A stretch of 64,000 nucleotides of DNA, from the NCBI RefSeq assembly GCF_011440305.1, contig NZ_JAAOIW010000004.1, positions 651,266 through 715,265 on the forward strand. The letters run 5' to 3'. Each line of letters starts with the position of its first letter. Within the stretch, counting starts at the first letter, position 1. This stretch comes from Paenibacillus agricola (GTDB taxonomy: Bacteria > Bacillota > Bacilli > Paenibacillales > NBRC-103111). Both the position numbers and the translations under genes were made by a program. The notes under the pieces were generated by a model. The model worked only from the letters and a program-made list of their open reading frames with translations, was not told the origin of the DNA and did no database searches. Below, piece after piece: positions 63,840 to 64,000 of this stretch.

Positions 63840-64000
63840 TCCAAAACCAAATATAAAGTAAATTATACAAAACCACTAGCGTTGCATAAAACCGATCCAT
63901 ACTAGTAGTCGGAATATTCTGAACAACAGTTTGACTCCGTTTGCCAAAAAGTGGATCTCCTCTAAGAGGTAGCCTGCCCATTTGGTATATTATGTAATAT
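63817..64000 (-). CDS. Upstream fragment of the comP-like gene in another frame (partial)
   Basis: An open frame runs from the window edge to a TAA at 63817-63819, one base out of phase with the comP frame and overlapping it by about 60 bases. It reads RGDPLFGKRSQTVVQNIP and then a hydrophobic run (LVVLYNLLYIWFWI). Joining it to the comP frame would give a continuous membrane segment. A real gene end, a frameshift or a sequencing error are all possible; the fragment continues beyond the window. Confidence 0.45.
   Translation of the reverse strand, partial: YYIIYQMGRLPLRGDPLFGKRSQTVVQNIPTTSMDRFYATLVVLYNLLYIWFWIECIYIN

Overview
The window looks like chromosomal DNA of an endospore-forming low-to-mid GC Firmicute, most likely Paenibacillaceae (Paenibacillus/Cohnella type). 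The evidence is a spore photoproduct lyase, an MntR close to that of Bacillus subtilis, a yqhQ/yqhR/aroQ/pepQ/efp block in Bacillus order, a FapR-type operator before fabHF, a metG T-box, strong AGGAGG ribosome binding sites and many AraC and solute-binding proteins. No rRNA, tRNA, CRISPR array, transposase or phage gene was seen.

Layout. 1-3.7 kb: Opp/Nik-type importer (binding protein and two permeases, the second cut by the window edge) behind a cobalamin riboswitch and a near-perfect Fur box. 3.7-6.4 kb: molybdate-type modA-modB without modC, divergent from a HTH plus periplasmic-binding-protein-like regulator, with a 28-bp palindrome over the modA -10. 6.4-15.1 kb: AraC regulator and phytanoyl-CoA dioxygenase-like protein, a TagO/WecA-type glycosyl-phosphate transferase, a CheY-like protein, a TIM-barrel isomerase, a 2-hydroxyacid dehydrogenase, a second AraC regulator, a HAD-GNAT fusion and a PPOX flavoprotein. 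15.1-17.9 kb: three-gene ABC-2 exporter. 17.9-24.3 kb: MTHFR-like protein, efp-pepQ-aroQ-yqhR, yqhQ and a patatin. 24.7-31.4 kb: mntR, splB, ccdA, an oxidoreductase and metG. 31.4-35.1 kb: SGNH hydrolase, yidD, inositol phosphatase-like gene and a murA whose catalytic Cys position is Asp. 35.3-41 kb: four aldo/keto reductases and a VOC protein around a palindromic operator. 41.1-43.5 kb: fabH-fabF.

43.7-58.6 kb: a run of thirteen tightly packed minus-strand genes, apparently one transcript ending at a strong terminator, followed upstream by a YeiH-type exporter. It encodes a threonine-synthase-like PLP enzyme, a YheO-type regulator, RidA, a complete Dpp-type importer, a dehydrogenase, a PuuE/HpPgdA-type deacetylase, an S9 peptidase, an M20 peptidase and an Old Yellow Enzyme. 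My reading is import of a peptide-like or N-acylated amino compound, hydrolysis, then beta-elimination by the PLP enzyme with RidA clearing the enamine; the nearby YeiH-type exporter raises the possibility of a sulfonated substrate. This is inference.

59.3-64 kb: a ComQ/ComP/ComA-type quorum-sensing module in the unusual order comP-comA-comQ, followed by msrAB and a YciI gene, with no recognisable comX inside the window. The 5' part of comP appears to be frameshifted.
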